A stretch of DNA of 13,111 nt from an uncultured Lachnospiraceae bacterium (lineage in GTDB: Bacteria > Bacillota > Clostridia > Lachnospirales > Lachnospiraceae), in NCBI GenBank assembly GCA_910577655.1, contig CAJTOW010000108.1, positions 1 to 13,111 of the forward strand. The letters are read 5' to 3'. Under the pieces are notes generated by a model, which had not been told where the DNA came from, ran no database searches, and was given only the letters and a program-made list of their open reading frames with translations. The translations under genes and the position numbers were made by a program. Shown piece by piece: positions 6,306 to 13,111 of the stretch; the stretch's first letter is position 1, and each line of letters begins with the position of its first letter.

Positions 6306-8216
6306 TTGACCACCAAGCAGCTCTACTATCTGGTCACCATCGCGGATATGGCCAGTCTGTCCAATGCCGCCCAGGTGCTGGGGATCTCCCAGCCGGCCTT
6401 AAGCAAATTTCTGACAGAATATGAAAATTCCCTTGGATTTCTCCTGTTTTTACGATACAGGCGGCAGCTGACTCCCACTGCGGTAGGGAGATATGTGGTC
6501 GAATGCGCACAGAAAATTCTCGATGAGCAGACCCGCATGCTCCAGAGCCTTCGTGCCCTGACGGACAGCAACCACGCGCTTATACGTCTGGCCACTGCCC
6601 CAAACCGGGGAGCCATCATCTACAGCCGCATATACAATGCGTTTTCCAGAAGATATCCGGATATCTCCCTTTCCCTCACCGAGCTGTACGCCAGCGAACA
6701 GCCGGGAGCTATCCAGCATGGGCAGATCGACATCGCCCTGGGAGCCGGGAAAACCTCTGACAAGGTGACGGATCTCCCGTTTGCCCAGGAAGAGCTTCTG
6801 GTATCTCTCCCAGTATCCCACCCTATGGCCTCCCAGGAACGGATACGGCTGGCAGACTTAAAGGATACACCCTTTGTTCTCCAGGGCCCCCGGCACAGCA
6901 TCCGGATCCTTGCGGAGGAGCTGTTCCAGGAGGCAGGGTTCAACCCTGTGGTCACCTTTGAATCCAACGATGTGATTCTGGTGGATTCCATGATGCATCA
7001 GGCCGTGGGGGCCGGACTGGTATCCCAGGCCCATGTGTTTCCCTGCGAGGAGCTTGTGTACCGGCCCCTGGATCCACCGGTGCACCAGTCCCTGCATATC
7101 CGCTATCCCCTGGGCCATACCCTGACGGAGCCGGAGCGCTATCTGGCAGGGCTTCTTATGCGGGAGCGTCTGTCCGATCCCCGCTACCGGGCCACTCCCC
7201 TCAAAGAGGCTGAGAATCTGGTCCGCTTTGCGGATGCAGATATTAATGTAAAGGAAGGAGAACCATCTTCGGTCCCCTGGAAGCACACGGATCTGGAGCT
7301 TCGCACCTTCCACCATGCCCCTCCCCAGATCAACTTAAGCACGCCTCTTTTGAAATACATCATTGCCATCGTGGATGAGAAGAGCCTGACAAAGGCGGCT
7401 GACAAATTCTATCTGTCACAGCCCGCGCTGTCCCGCTATCTCCACAATGTGGAAGACATGGTCTGCGCAAAGCTGTTTACCAGGGTTCATAACCGGCTCG
7501 TCCCCACCAACGCCGGGAAGGTCTTTGTCAACTTCGCCCGCAATATGCTCCAGATCGATGCTGACATGATGGCCCGTATCCAGTCCTACCGGAAGGGTCA
7601 CGGCGGCAGCCTCTATCTGCAGTGCGACCCTGCTCTGGCCTCCACGGTCCGCAGCCAGGTGGTCGCGGCATTCCGCAGGAAACACCCGGACATGCAGATC
7701 CAGGTTGTGGAGAGCTGCCGGCAGGAGGCCCAGGAAGCCCTGTTAAATGCCTCCGCGGATTACGGACTCTATTTCTCCAGCGAGGACGAGCATCCTATTC
7801 TGGACAGCCGGATCGTGGCCGAAAGCGAGCTGGTGTACTGTTTTGGGACGGACCGTCCCGTCTCCCCTATGGTCTCCGGGAAGCTTTCCGCCCGTCCGGT
7901 TATGCTGGCGCCTGCGGGGAGCACCCTGCGCACGGAGCAGGACCAGGTTATGGAAAACCTTTTTGATATTCCTCCCACTGTGGTCTGCGAAGGCCAGCTT
8001 CCTGTCCTTCAGGCCCTGGCCGGACTTGGCATCGCGGACACGATTCTGCCGAGAGAGCTTCTGCCCCCTGAAGCCGCCGCCAGATGCGCCTCCTTTGACC
8101 CGCCCCGGTACTTCTATCTCTTGCGGGTCTATCATCCCGGACGTACCCTTCCTGCCTCTGTGAAGGAGCTTCCCCAGCTTCTGGACCATACCTTTGGCTC
8201 CTATTTTTCTGCGTGA
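6306..8216 (+). CDS. Tandem (fused) LysR-type transcriptional regulator: two full LTTR units in one chain
   Basis: 636 residues, about twice a normal LysR regulator (290-330). Residues 1-62 form a first LysR winged helix-turn-helix (AAQVLGISQPALSKFL, then RQLTPTAVG). A linker helix follows, then an effector-binding domain at about 92-285 (PFVLQGPRHSIR, AVGAGLVSQ). After a roughly 55-residue connector a second complete HTH begins at about 346 (KSLTKAADKFYLSQPALSRYL, NRLVPTNAG), with its own linker helix and a more divergent second effector domain at about 435-630 (ALAGLGIADTILPRELL). The frame is uninterrupted, so this is a true fusion and not two genes with an error between them. It is divergent from the tct operon and is its likely regulator, sensing the imported compound or a metabolite of it. 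Translation starts at UUG. Whether both HTHs bind DNA is unknown, but both look intact. Confidence 0.93.
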   Translation: MTTKQLYYLVTIADMASLSNAAQVLGISQPALSKFLTEYENSLGFLLFLRYRRQLTPTAVGRYVVECAQKILDEQTRMLQSLRALTDSNHALIRLATAPNRGAIIYSRIYNAFSRRYPDISLSLTELYASEQPGAIQHGQIDIALGAGKTSDKVTDLPFAQEELLVSLPVSHPMASQERIRLADLKDTPFVLQGPRHSIRILAEELFQEAGFNPVVTFESNDVILVDSMMHQAVGAGLVSQAHVFPCEELVYRPLDPPVHQSLHIRYPLGHTLTEPERYLAGLLMRERLSDPRYRATPLKEAENLVRFADADINVKEGEPSSVPWKHTDLELRTFHHAPPQINLSTPLLKYIIAIVDEKSLTKAADKFYLSQPALSRYLHNVEDMVCAKLFTRVHNRLVPTNAGKVFVNFARNMLQIDADMMARIQSYRKGHGGSLYLQCDPALASTVRSQVVAAFRRKHPDMQIQVVESCRQEAQEALLNASADYGLYFSSEDEHPILDSRIVAESELVYCFGTDRPVSPMVSGKLSARPVMLAPAGSTLRTEQDQVMENLFDIPPTVVCEGQLPVLQALAGLGIADTILPRELLPPEAAARCASFDPPRYFYLLRVYHPGRTLPASVKELPQLLDHTFGSYFSA

Positions 8217-8260
8217 GCCGACGTTCCTGCCGCAGGCAGCAGAATAACGGACAAAGCACA

Positions 8261-8306
8261 CGCCGCAGACAGATTGCGGATCAATCGTCTGCGGCGCTAC
8301 TGTTTT
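8261..8306 (+). terminator. Terminator of the tandem LysR gene
   Basis: CGCCGCAGAC (8261-8270) pairs perfectly with 8287-8296. Inside it GATTG (8272-8276) pairs with CAATC (8282-8286), leaving a bulged A and a five-base loop: 15 pairs in total. The T-rich tail (CTACTGTTTT) is short and starts several bases late, so termination may be incomplete. It sits 44 bp after the regulator stop. Confidence 0.65.
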
Positions 8307-8339
8307 GGAAAAAGCCGGTTCTGTTTTTATTTTCCAAAA
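8303..8339 (-). terminator. A/T-rich inverted repeat across the stop codon of the convergent secreted-protein gene
   Basis: TTTTGGAAAA (8303-8312) and TTTTCCAAAA (8330-8339) are exact inverted repeats with a 17-nt loop that includes the leftward gene's TAA. In the leftward transcript, the A-rich and U-rich stretches could act with the GC-rich hairpin at 8261-8296 just downstream. Role as part of a shared convergent terminator is inferred. Confidence 0.4.
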
Positions 8340-9697
8340 TTGAGAATGCATCCATTGGCGATGCACCCATTGCCAACGCTTAAACCGCTGGTATTTTCTA
8401 TCACCGCCATTTTCTGATAATCTCCCAGAATATATTTGTCATAATCCATCCCCTGCATAAGATACCCGTTCCCCAGGTCCCTGTAATCCAGGTAATCCCG
8501 TGTCTTCAGTTCCTCGTAATTTTCGTATTTGGGGAGTACGTATAAGACTCCTACACTATTGCCAGGAATGCCATAGTCCTCCGCAATGTTTGACGTATTT
8601 CCCTGAATACACTGCGCATCCAGGTAGGCCGCCCTCTCAGGACTCCACTGTAGGGGCTGTTTGCCGTTCTGGACGCGGATCTCGTTGATGGTCTGGAAAA
8701 GATACGTGGCCTCTTCTCCCTTGACATTCTGGTTGGCCGATATGGCGCCTTGGGTATCCGGGACGACCCGCTGGGAACTGCCATTCTCATCCACCCAGAA
8801 TCCATCGGGCGTATAGGCGTTTTTCAGCATAATCCCATCGGGCGTATAATATTGGTTGTTTGGTCCGGCATATGTCTCGGAAGCCACTGGTATTATCCAT
8901 CCGTCATCAAACCGGCCCACCTCTGTCAGCAAATAGATGTTTCCGTCAATTTCCGCCCTGCCAGTCATTTTTAACCCATCTTTGAAATAAAACCATTCGC
9001 CGCGGATCTGCCGCCAGCCGTTCTGGACAGGGGTTCCGTTTTCTTTATATTGCAGCAGAGATCCCAGGTCTGGAAGAGACCCTGGTATGGCATAACTCCC
9101 TTTTAGGTTAATAAAAGTCTGGCCTGCCTTCGGCTGGCACTCTCTATAACACTTATCTGCATCATAATGCCAGCCGTTTTCCGGATCGTCTCCCTGCAGA
9201 CTTCCGATCAGCAATAATCCCTCACCCGAAAAAGGGAATCCGTCCTGCCCGCTGCTCCATTTTACAATCGCAGCCCGCTTCAGATAATAGGGTTCATAGT
9301 TGTGAAATCCACAACGGAAAAAATCTGATGCCATTGAAAAGTCATATTGGTCGCCTGAATAAGGGTACGCAAGCAGTACCATTTCACGGGAGTAAAGAGG
9401 AGCCAAATACTCAAACTCCTGTTTCGCTAAGCTGCCGTCCTTGGGAAGGCTATATTGATCCGGATAAGGTGCCCACAAAGCCCGCATATTTTCCATATAC
9501 TCATTCCAGACATCAGCAAGACTGCTGTCATAGACCATACCCTCGGCCCCCAGTTCTTTCGCCTCATTATTGATGGCGTCCCAATACTCCCTGTATTCCG
9601 CAGGCACCTCGTCTGCAAAAGCCGAAAAAGAAAAAAACAGGGTCAGCAGGATACCAGCCAGTATCCCCCTTAGAATGTTTTGCAATCTTGTCCTCAT
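8327..9697 (-). CDS. Secreted protein with cell-wall-binding-like repeats and a degenerate CAP/SCP-like C-terminal domain
   Basis: 456 residues from the ATG at 9697, which has AAGGAGG about 8 nt upstream; the open frame continues 31 codons further but without a start of similar quality. A signal peptide is clear (MRTRLQ, a hydrophobic core, cleavage after AFA at residue 28). Residues 29-215 form a Tyr/Trp-rich region I do not recognise. Residues 227-306 resemble choline/cell-wall-binding repeats (GWRQIRGEWFYFKDG, then YYTPDGIML and YTPDGFWVDENG). From about 330 a segment (TINEIRVQNGKQPLQWSPERAAYLDAQC broken across 336-363) matches the opening helix of CAP/SCP proteins such as YkwD. The His and Glu residues of the canonical CAP cleft (HS..., GEN) are not visible. 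It is probably an exported, cell-wall-attached protein. It has its own promoter and converges with the LysR gene. Its function is unknown. Confidence 0.8.
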   Translation of the reverse strand: MRTRLQNILRGILAGILLTLFFSFSAFADEVPAEYREYWDAINNEAKELGAEGMVYDSSLADVWNEYMENMRALWAPYPDQYSLPKDGSLAKQEFEYLAPLYSREMVLLAYPYSGDQYDFSMASDFFRCGFHNYEPYYLKRAAIVKWSSGQDGFPFSGEGLLLIGSLQGDDPENGWHYDADKCYRECQPKAGQTFINLKGSYAIPGSLPDLGSLLQYKENGTPVQNGWRQIRGEWFYFKDGLKMTGRAEIDGNIYLLTEVGRFDDGWIIPVASETYAGPNNQYYTPDGIMLKNAYTPDGFWVDENGSSQRVVPDTQGAISANQNVKGEEATYLFQTINEIRVQNGKQPLQWSPERAAYLDAQCIQGNTSNIAEDYGIPGNSVGVLYVLPKYENYEELKTRDYLDYRDLGNGYLMQGMDYDKYILGDYQKMAVIENTSGLSVGNGCIANGCILNFGK

Positions 9698-9761
9698 AGT
9701 TCCTTCCTCCTTGTAAGCCTTGATGTGTAAAACTCCTTGTTTTCCTGATATTACTGGATTC

Positions 9762-9790
9762 AGTATGCCATACCGGCCTTGAAAAGTCAA
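9762..9790 (-). promoter_or_regulatory. Promoter of the secreted CAP-like protein gene
   Basis: On the minus strand: -35 TTGACT (9790-9785), 17-nt spacer, -10 CATACT (9767-9762) preceded by TGG, an extended -10 feature. The predicted start near 9755 leaves a leader of about 58 nt. It lies 21 bp after the smpB stop, so this gene can be expressed independently of the smpB cluster. No terminator is visible between the smpB stop and this promoter. Confidence 0.6.
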
Positions 9791-9811
9791 CAGAAACCGC
9801 CACCCCCAAAG

Positions 9812-10273
9812 TCACCGCAGCTTCTCCTTATAATCCCGCTCCACTTCCCGTCGCTGATCCTTCTTGGCGATATCCTGCCGCTTGTCATAAAGCTTCTTGC
9901 CTCTGGCCAGTCCGATCTCCACCTTCACCAGGCTCCCCTTAAAGTACACCTGCAGAGGCACCAGGGTCATCCCCTTCTCCCGGATCTTCCCCTCCAGCCT
10001 GCCAATCTCCGACCGGTGCATCAGCAGCTTCCGTGACCGCAGAGGATCCTTGTTAAAAATGTTTCCCTTCTCATAAGGGTTTATATGCATGCCATGGACA
10101 TACACCTCCCCCTTCTCCACCCGGACAAATGCCTCCTTGATGCTGCACTTGCCCATACGGATGGACTTTACCTCTGTGCCGAACAGCTCGATCCCGCACT
10201 CGTATTTCTCATCAATGAAATAATCGTGGTACGCCTTCTTGTTGTTGGCTACCAGCTTTACTGACTCCTTCAT
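9812..10273 (-). CDS. smpB: SsrA (tmRNA)-binding protein SmpB
   Basis: 153 residues, the normal length. Family hallmarks are visible: the N-terminal LVANNKKAYHDYFI, GIELFGTEVKSIRMGKCSIKEAF, the HGMHINPYEKGN block, the LLMHRSEIGRLEGKIREKGMTLVPL block and the basic tail ARGKKLYDKRQDIAKKDQRREV that enters the ribosome's mRNA channel. SmpB carries tmRNA to stalled ribosomes for trans-translation. The ATG at 10273 is chosen, with GGGAGG about 10 nt upstream; a TTG six codons earlier would overlap that site. It lies 205 bp after rnr on the same strand, matching the usual Firmicute order secG-rnr-smpB. The ssrA gene often found after smpB is not present in the window. Confidence 0.98.
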   Translation of the reverse strand: MKESVKLVANNKKAYHDYFIDEKYECGIELFGTEVKSIRMGKCSIKEAFVRVEKGEVYVHGMHINPYEKGNIFNKDPLRSRKLLMHRSEIGRLEGKIREKGMTLVPLQVYFKGSLVKVEIGLARGKKLYDKRQDIAKKDQRREVERDYKEKLR

Positions 10274-10321
10274 CCGTTTTGTTCCTCCCAATCAACCTTT
10301 ATATCTGTTCCCAAATCCTGA

Positions 10322-10348
10322 TAACCGATCAGTCAATCTGAACGGTTA
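10322..10348. repeat. Inverted repeat upstream of smpB
   Basis: TAACCGATCAG (10322-10332) and CTGAACGGTTA (10338-10348) are inverted repeats with one mismatch and a five-base loop. It lies about 50 bp before the smpB start in the rnr-smpB gap. No T-tract follows on either strand, so it looks like an operator or mRNA stem and not a terminator. A second AT-rich repeat (TACAAAAT 10385-10392 with ATTTTGTA 10402-10409) lies just upstream. A clear smpB promoter was not found. Confidence 0.4.
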
Positions 10349-10458
10349 CAGAGATTTTCTGAAATTTAACTTTTTCCTTTCTGTTACAAAATACTTCTGG
10401 AATTTTGTATTTTCTTTTCCGGCACGATGAATCCAGCCTGCCGCTCACATAAGTGTTC

Positions 10459-10474
10459 CGGCCGCTTTCGGCCG
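10459..10474 (-). other. Short GC-rich repeat just after the rnr stop
   Basis: Two copies of CGGCCG (10459-10464 and 10469-10474) separated by four bases begin 5 bp after the rnr stop. They can form a 6-bp hairpin. No U-run follows in the leftward transcript, so rnr-smpB read-through is likely. Confidence 0.35.
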
Positions 10475-10478
10475 CTTC

Positions 10479-12638
10479 TCAGACTTCCTCTCCCCCATCT
10501 TCCTTGTCAAAAGAAACATCCGCCGGAACAAAATCAATGGTCCTGGTGAGCCGGTCCGTCCCGGCCACCTCCACAGCGATCTTCTGCCCCAGCTTGTAGA
10601 TCCTGCCGCTATGCTCTCCACGCAGTTGCATCCTGTCTTCCTCGAACACGTAGAAATCCCCCCGGAGGTCATTGACATGGACCAGCCCCTCGATGGTACT
10701 TGGCAGCTCCACATAGAAGCCCCAGTTGGTCACCCCGGAAATGACTCCTTCAAAGATTTCCCCGATACGCTCCGCCATATACTCACATTTTTTCAGCTTC
10801 ACGGTCTCCCGCTCCGCCTCCTCGGCCCTGCGTTCCGTCTGGGAGCACTGGATGGTCACCCCGGTCAGAATCCGCTCATAATGTCCTGTCCTCTGTTCTG
10901 TCAGGCCGCCCCGGAGGTTCTCCTTGATGATCCGGTGGATCTGGAGATCCGGATAACGCCGGATGGGCGAGGTAAAATGGGTATAGTACCGGGCCGCCAG
11001 ACCGAAATGTCCGCTGCACACCGGCATATATCTGGCCTGCCGCATGGAACGCAGGGTCAGACGGCTGATGAGAGCCTCCTCCTGGGTACCCTCGATCTTT
11101 CCCAAAAGCTTTTGCAGCTCCTTGGGATGGACCTCCCCGTCATGGGTGCGGATGGTGTAACCGAAATTGTTGATAAATACTCCCAGCCGCTTCATTTTCT
11201 CCGGGTCAGGGTTGTCATGGGTCCGGTATACAAAGGGTACTCCCTGCCAGAAATAGTCCTCCGCCACAGTCTCATTGGCAATAAGCATAAAATCTTCAAT
11301 GATCCTGGTGGCCGCATTCCGGTCATAGGGCCGGATCTCCACCGGCTTTCCCTTCTCATCCAGCAGAATCTTCGTCTCCGGGAAATCGAAATCAATAGAG
11401 CCCCGGCTCTTCCTCTTTTCCCGGAGAATATCTGCCAGCTCCTTCATAAGATCAAACATCTCCACAAATTCCTGGTATTCTTCCATGACCTGGGGATCCC
11501 GGTCTGTAATGATGGCATTGACCGCTGTGTAGGTCATGCGGCGGTCCACACGGATCACGCTCTCCGTGATCTCATGTCCCATGACCCGCCCCTGGGCGTC
11601 AATCTCCATGATACAACTGAGAGCCAGCCGGTCCACCCCGGCATTCAGGGAACAGATCCCGTTGGAGAGCCGGTGGGGAAGCATGGGAATGACCCGGTCC
11701 ACCAGATAGACACTGGTGCCCCGCTTTAAGGCCTCCTGATCCAGGGGGCTTCCCTCCCTGACATAGTGGGTCACGTCCGCAATGTGGACTCCCAGCCGGT
11801 ACCCGTCTTTCTCACGGGTAATGGTCACCGCGTCATCCAGATCCTTGGCATCCTCCCCGTCGATGGTCACGGTCTGCCATTCCCGCAGGTCCCGCCGTCC
11901 TGCCAGATCCTTTTCCAGGACCTGGTCCGGCATATGTCCTGCCTGCTCCATGACCTCTGGCGGATACTCCTCCGGCAGGCCATAGGCGCGGACGATGGAA
12001 AGGATGTCCACGCCGGGATCATTGGCATGTCCCAGGATCTCCGTGACTACACCCTCCGGATTCCTGCGCCCGCTTCCGTAATCTGTGATCCGCACCACCA
12101 CCTTGTGTCCATTAACCGCCCCCATGTCCTTTCCCTGGGGGATGAAGATATCCCGTCCGATCTTCTGGTTGTCCGGAACCAGGAAGCCGAAACTTTTGTT
12201 CTTCTGGAAATACCCCACCAGGGTCTCATTGGCATGCTCCAGAACACGCACTACCTGGGCCTCGGCCCGTTTGCCCTGCTGGGCAGCCCCTGCCACGATC
12301 TGTACCCGGTCTCCATGCATGGCCTCCCCTGTCTTGTCGGCAGGGATATAGTAATCCCCTTCCTGGCCCTCCACGGTCACGAAGCCGAAGCCCTTGGCAT
12401 TGCCCGTGAAGATGCCCACCAGGGCAAAGCGCTCCGGCTTCCCATACTTGCCCCGTTTGGAAAGACCGATCTTACCTTCCGCTACCAGCACATCCAGAAC
12501 CTCTTTCAGCTCCTCCCGCTGCTCCCGCGGTATATCAAGAAACACAGCCAGTTCTTTAAGCTTCATGGGCACAAACGCCGGCTCCTGGACCAGCGCCGCC
12601 AGCATCTCCTTTCGCTGCTTCATCAGTTCTTCTGTCAT
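10479..12638 (-). CDS. rnr: Ribonuclease R (3'-5' exoribonuclease)
   Basis: 719 residues from the ATG at 12638, close to the usual RNase R length. In order: an N-terminal winged-helix region (about 1-75), two OB/cold-shock domains (GNAKGFGFVTVE near 79; YFQKNKSFGFLVPDNQ near 143), the RNB catalytic domain with the metal-binding DGEDAKDLDDA at about 260-270, and a C-terminal S1 domain (GVISGVTNWGFYVELPSTIEGLVHV). The RNB block TSPIRRYPDLQIHR is also present. It degrades structured RNA, and with SmpB/tmRNA clears stalled mRNAs and takes part in ribosome quality control. An AAAGGAC ribosome site precedes the chosen start; an ATG ten codons earlier (12668) has no better signal. The C-terminal tail after S1 is acidic and short, without the long lysine-rich tail of E. 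coli RNase R. Confidence 0.98.
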   Translation of the reverse strand: MTEELMKQRKEMLAALVQEPAFVPMKLKELAVFLDIPREQREELKEVLDVLVAEGKIGLSKRGKYGKPERFALVGIFTGNAKGFGFVTVEGQEGDYYIPADKTGEAMHGDRVQIVAGAAQQGKRAEAQVVRVLEHANETLVGYFQKNKSFGFLVPDNQKIGRDIFIPQGKDMGAVNGHKVVVRITDYGSGRRNPEGVVTEILGHANDPGVDILSIVRAYGLPEEYPPEVMEQAGHMPDQVLEKDLAGRRDLREWQTVTIDGEDAKDLDDAVTITREKDGYRLGVHIADVTHYVREGSPLDQEALKRGTSVYLVDRVIPMLPHRLSNGICSLNAGVDRLALSCIMEIDAQGRVMGHEITESVIRVDRRMTYTAVNAIITDRDPQVMEEYQEFVEMFDLMKELADILREKRKSRGSIDFDFPETKILLDEKGKPVEIRPYDRNAATRIIEDFMLIANETVAEDYFWQGVPFVYRTHDNPDPEKMKRLGVFINNFGYTIRTHDGEVHPKELQKLLGKIEGTQEEALISRLTLRSMRQARYMPVCSGHFGLAARYYTHFTSPIRRYPDLQIHRIIKENLRGGLTEQRTGHYERILTGVTIQCSQTERRAEEAERETVKLKKCEYMAERIGEIFEGVISGVTNWGFYVELPSTIEGLVHVNDLRGDFYVFEEDRMQLRGEHSGRIYKLGQKIAVEVAGTDRLTRTIDFVPADVSFDKEDGGEEV

Positions 12639-12684
12639 TCTCGTCCCGTCCTTTCTGTAAACCTGCAAAATTCAGCCATTCTTT

Positions 12685-12716
12685 ATTATAGACAGAAAAA
12701 GCACTCTTGTTACCAA
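12685..12716 (-). promoter_or_regulatory. rnr: Possible promoter of rnr overlapping the secG terminator
   Basis: A perfect TATAAT (12690-12685, minus strand) lies just after the secG terminator U-tract and 47 bp before the rnr ATG. The best TTG-type -35 (TTGGTA, 12716-12711) is 20 bp away, longer than ideal, and sits in the terminator stem. Promoter use is therefore only plausible. Confidence 0.4.
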
Positions 12717-12722
12717 GAGTGC
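12695..12722 (-). terminator. Intrinsic terminator after secG
   Basis: A perfect 9-bp stem (GCACTCTTG, 12701-12709, with 12714-12722) and a four-base loop, followed in the leftward transcript by TTTTTCTGTC. It begins 7 bp after the secG stop and is a textbook intrinsic terminator. It separates secG from rnr. Confidence 0.92.
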
Positions 12723-12728
12723 CTCATC

Positions 12729-12956
12729 CTACAGTACGTTCAGTATAATCGCAAGTACCATAAATGCAATCGCTGCAAAGGTTGTGAATTTCTCCAGATT
12801 GCCTTCCATGGAACGTCCCTTGTTCTTGCCCCAGTAGGTATCAGCCATACCACCGACAGAACCAAGTCCCGCAGACTTACCCTCCTGAAGTAATACGATC
12901 ACGGTCAGGGCCACGCATATCAGAATAAAGATCACGGATATAATCACTTTCAGCAT
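12729..12956 (-). CDS. secG: Preprotein translocase subunit SecG
   Basis: 75 residues with two membrane segments (about 3-22 and 56-74) and the conserved cytoplasmic loop LLQEGKSAGLGSVGGMADTYWGKNKG broken across 21-47, typical of SecG. It is the small, auxiliary member of the SecYEG channel and improves protein export. The ATG at 12956 has an ideal AGGAGGTG eight bases upstream; an in-frame ATG 14 codons earlier would put this site inside the gene and add a non-family N-terminus. It has its own promoter and terminator, and precedes rnr as in many Firmicutes. Confidence 0.97.
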   Translation of the reverse strand: MLKVIISVIFILICVALTVIVLLQEGKSAGLGSVGGMADTYWGKNKGRSMEGNLEKFTTFAAIAFMVLAIILNVL

Positions 12957-12988
12957 GTAACTGCACCTCCTAATAGTCAAACACCAAT

Positions 12989-13017
12989 ATTCTAGCACAA
13001 TCTGACAGAAAAGACAA
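12989..13017 (-). promoter_or_regulatory. secG: Promoter of secG
   Basis: On the minus strand: -35 TTGTCT (13017-13012), 17-nt spacer, -10 TAGAAT (12994-12989) preceded by TGC, an extended -10. The predicted start near 12982 gives a short leader with the SD close to its 5' end. Confidence 0.75.
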
Positions 13018-13078
13018 GGTGTTTTTTCTTTCTGTTCGGCCTTTTTACTGGATGTGTGTTACTATTCACGGGGGGCAT

Positions 13079-13107
13079 CTTCTTGTCCGGCTCCGCCGGA
13101 CAAGAAG
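13079..13107. repeat. Perfect 13-bp hairpin at the right edge
   Basis: CTTCTTGTCCGGC (13079-13091) pairs perfectly with 13095-13107 across a TCC loop. No T-tract follows on the left (minus-strand) side and the window ends on the right. It may be the end of the next transcription unit or a dispersed palindromic element. The bases leading into it, ACGGGG..CATCTTC, resemble those in the hairpin at 4803-4839. Confidence 0.6.
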
Positions 13108-13111
13108 CATC

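Noticed and set aside
7180..7340. Frameshift or gene boundary between two separate LysR genes
   Set aside because: The frame is continuous, with no stop codon or ribosome site at the junction, and a coherent linker joins the two units.
10611..12893. Long rightward open frames (372 and 375 codons) opposite rnr
   Set aside because: They lie antisense to a complete, highly conserved RNase R gene, have no ribosome sites or recognisable domains, and arise from its GC-rich codon pattern.
1..13111. tRNA, rRNA, tmRNA, CRISPR arrays, transposases
   Set aside because: None could be recognised on either strand; repeats found are isolated hairpins and not arrays.

Overview
The window reads as a moderately GC-rich Firmicute, most likely a gut Lachnospiraceae of the Clostridium clostridioforme/Enterocloster/Hungatella type. 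I infer this from codon use, the secG-rnr-smpB gene order, AGGAGG-type ribosome binding sites and a lipoprotein solute receptor. Species cannot be fixed from the sequence alone. No RNA genes, insertion sequences or CRISPR arrays are visible.

Left part (1-6305): a leftward five-gene catabolic operon. In transcription order it encodes a TctC-type solute-binding lipoprotein, TctB, TctA, an alpha/beta-hydrolase of the acetyl-esterase type, and a GH28 (polygalacturonase-like) hydrolase cut by the window edge. TctA and the esterase overlap by 11 bp and the other downstream gaps are short. A strong hairpin separates tctC from tctB. Neither hydrolase has a signal peptide. The simplest model is uptake of an acidic plant-cell-wall (pectin-type) fragment by a tripartite tricarboxylate transporter (TTT), followed by de-esterification and glycoside hydrolysis in the cytosol. 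The substrate is an inference.

Centre (5929-8340): a divergent regulator, read from a UUG start, that is two complete LysR-type regulators fused head to tail in one 636-residue chain. The 377-bp divergent intergenic region carries a good promoter for each side. It also carries a near-perfect inverted repeat with 17/18-nt arms lying across the tct promoter, which is the likely operator. The regulator ends in a GC-rich hairpin facing a convergent gene.

Right part (8327-13111): a secreted protein with cell-wall-binding-like repeats and a C-terminal CAP-like domain that lacks the usual catalytic residues. It is followed to the right by the housekeeping cluster smpB, rnr and secG, all leftward. 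secG has its own promoter and a textbook terminator; rnr probably restarts from a promoter lying immediately downstream of that terminator. A perfect 13-bp hairpin sits at the right edge.

The most unusual items are the tandem LysR fusion with its large operator, and the pairing of a TTT transporter with intracellular pectin-type hydrolases.
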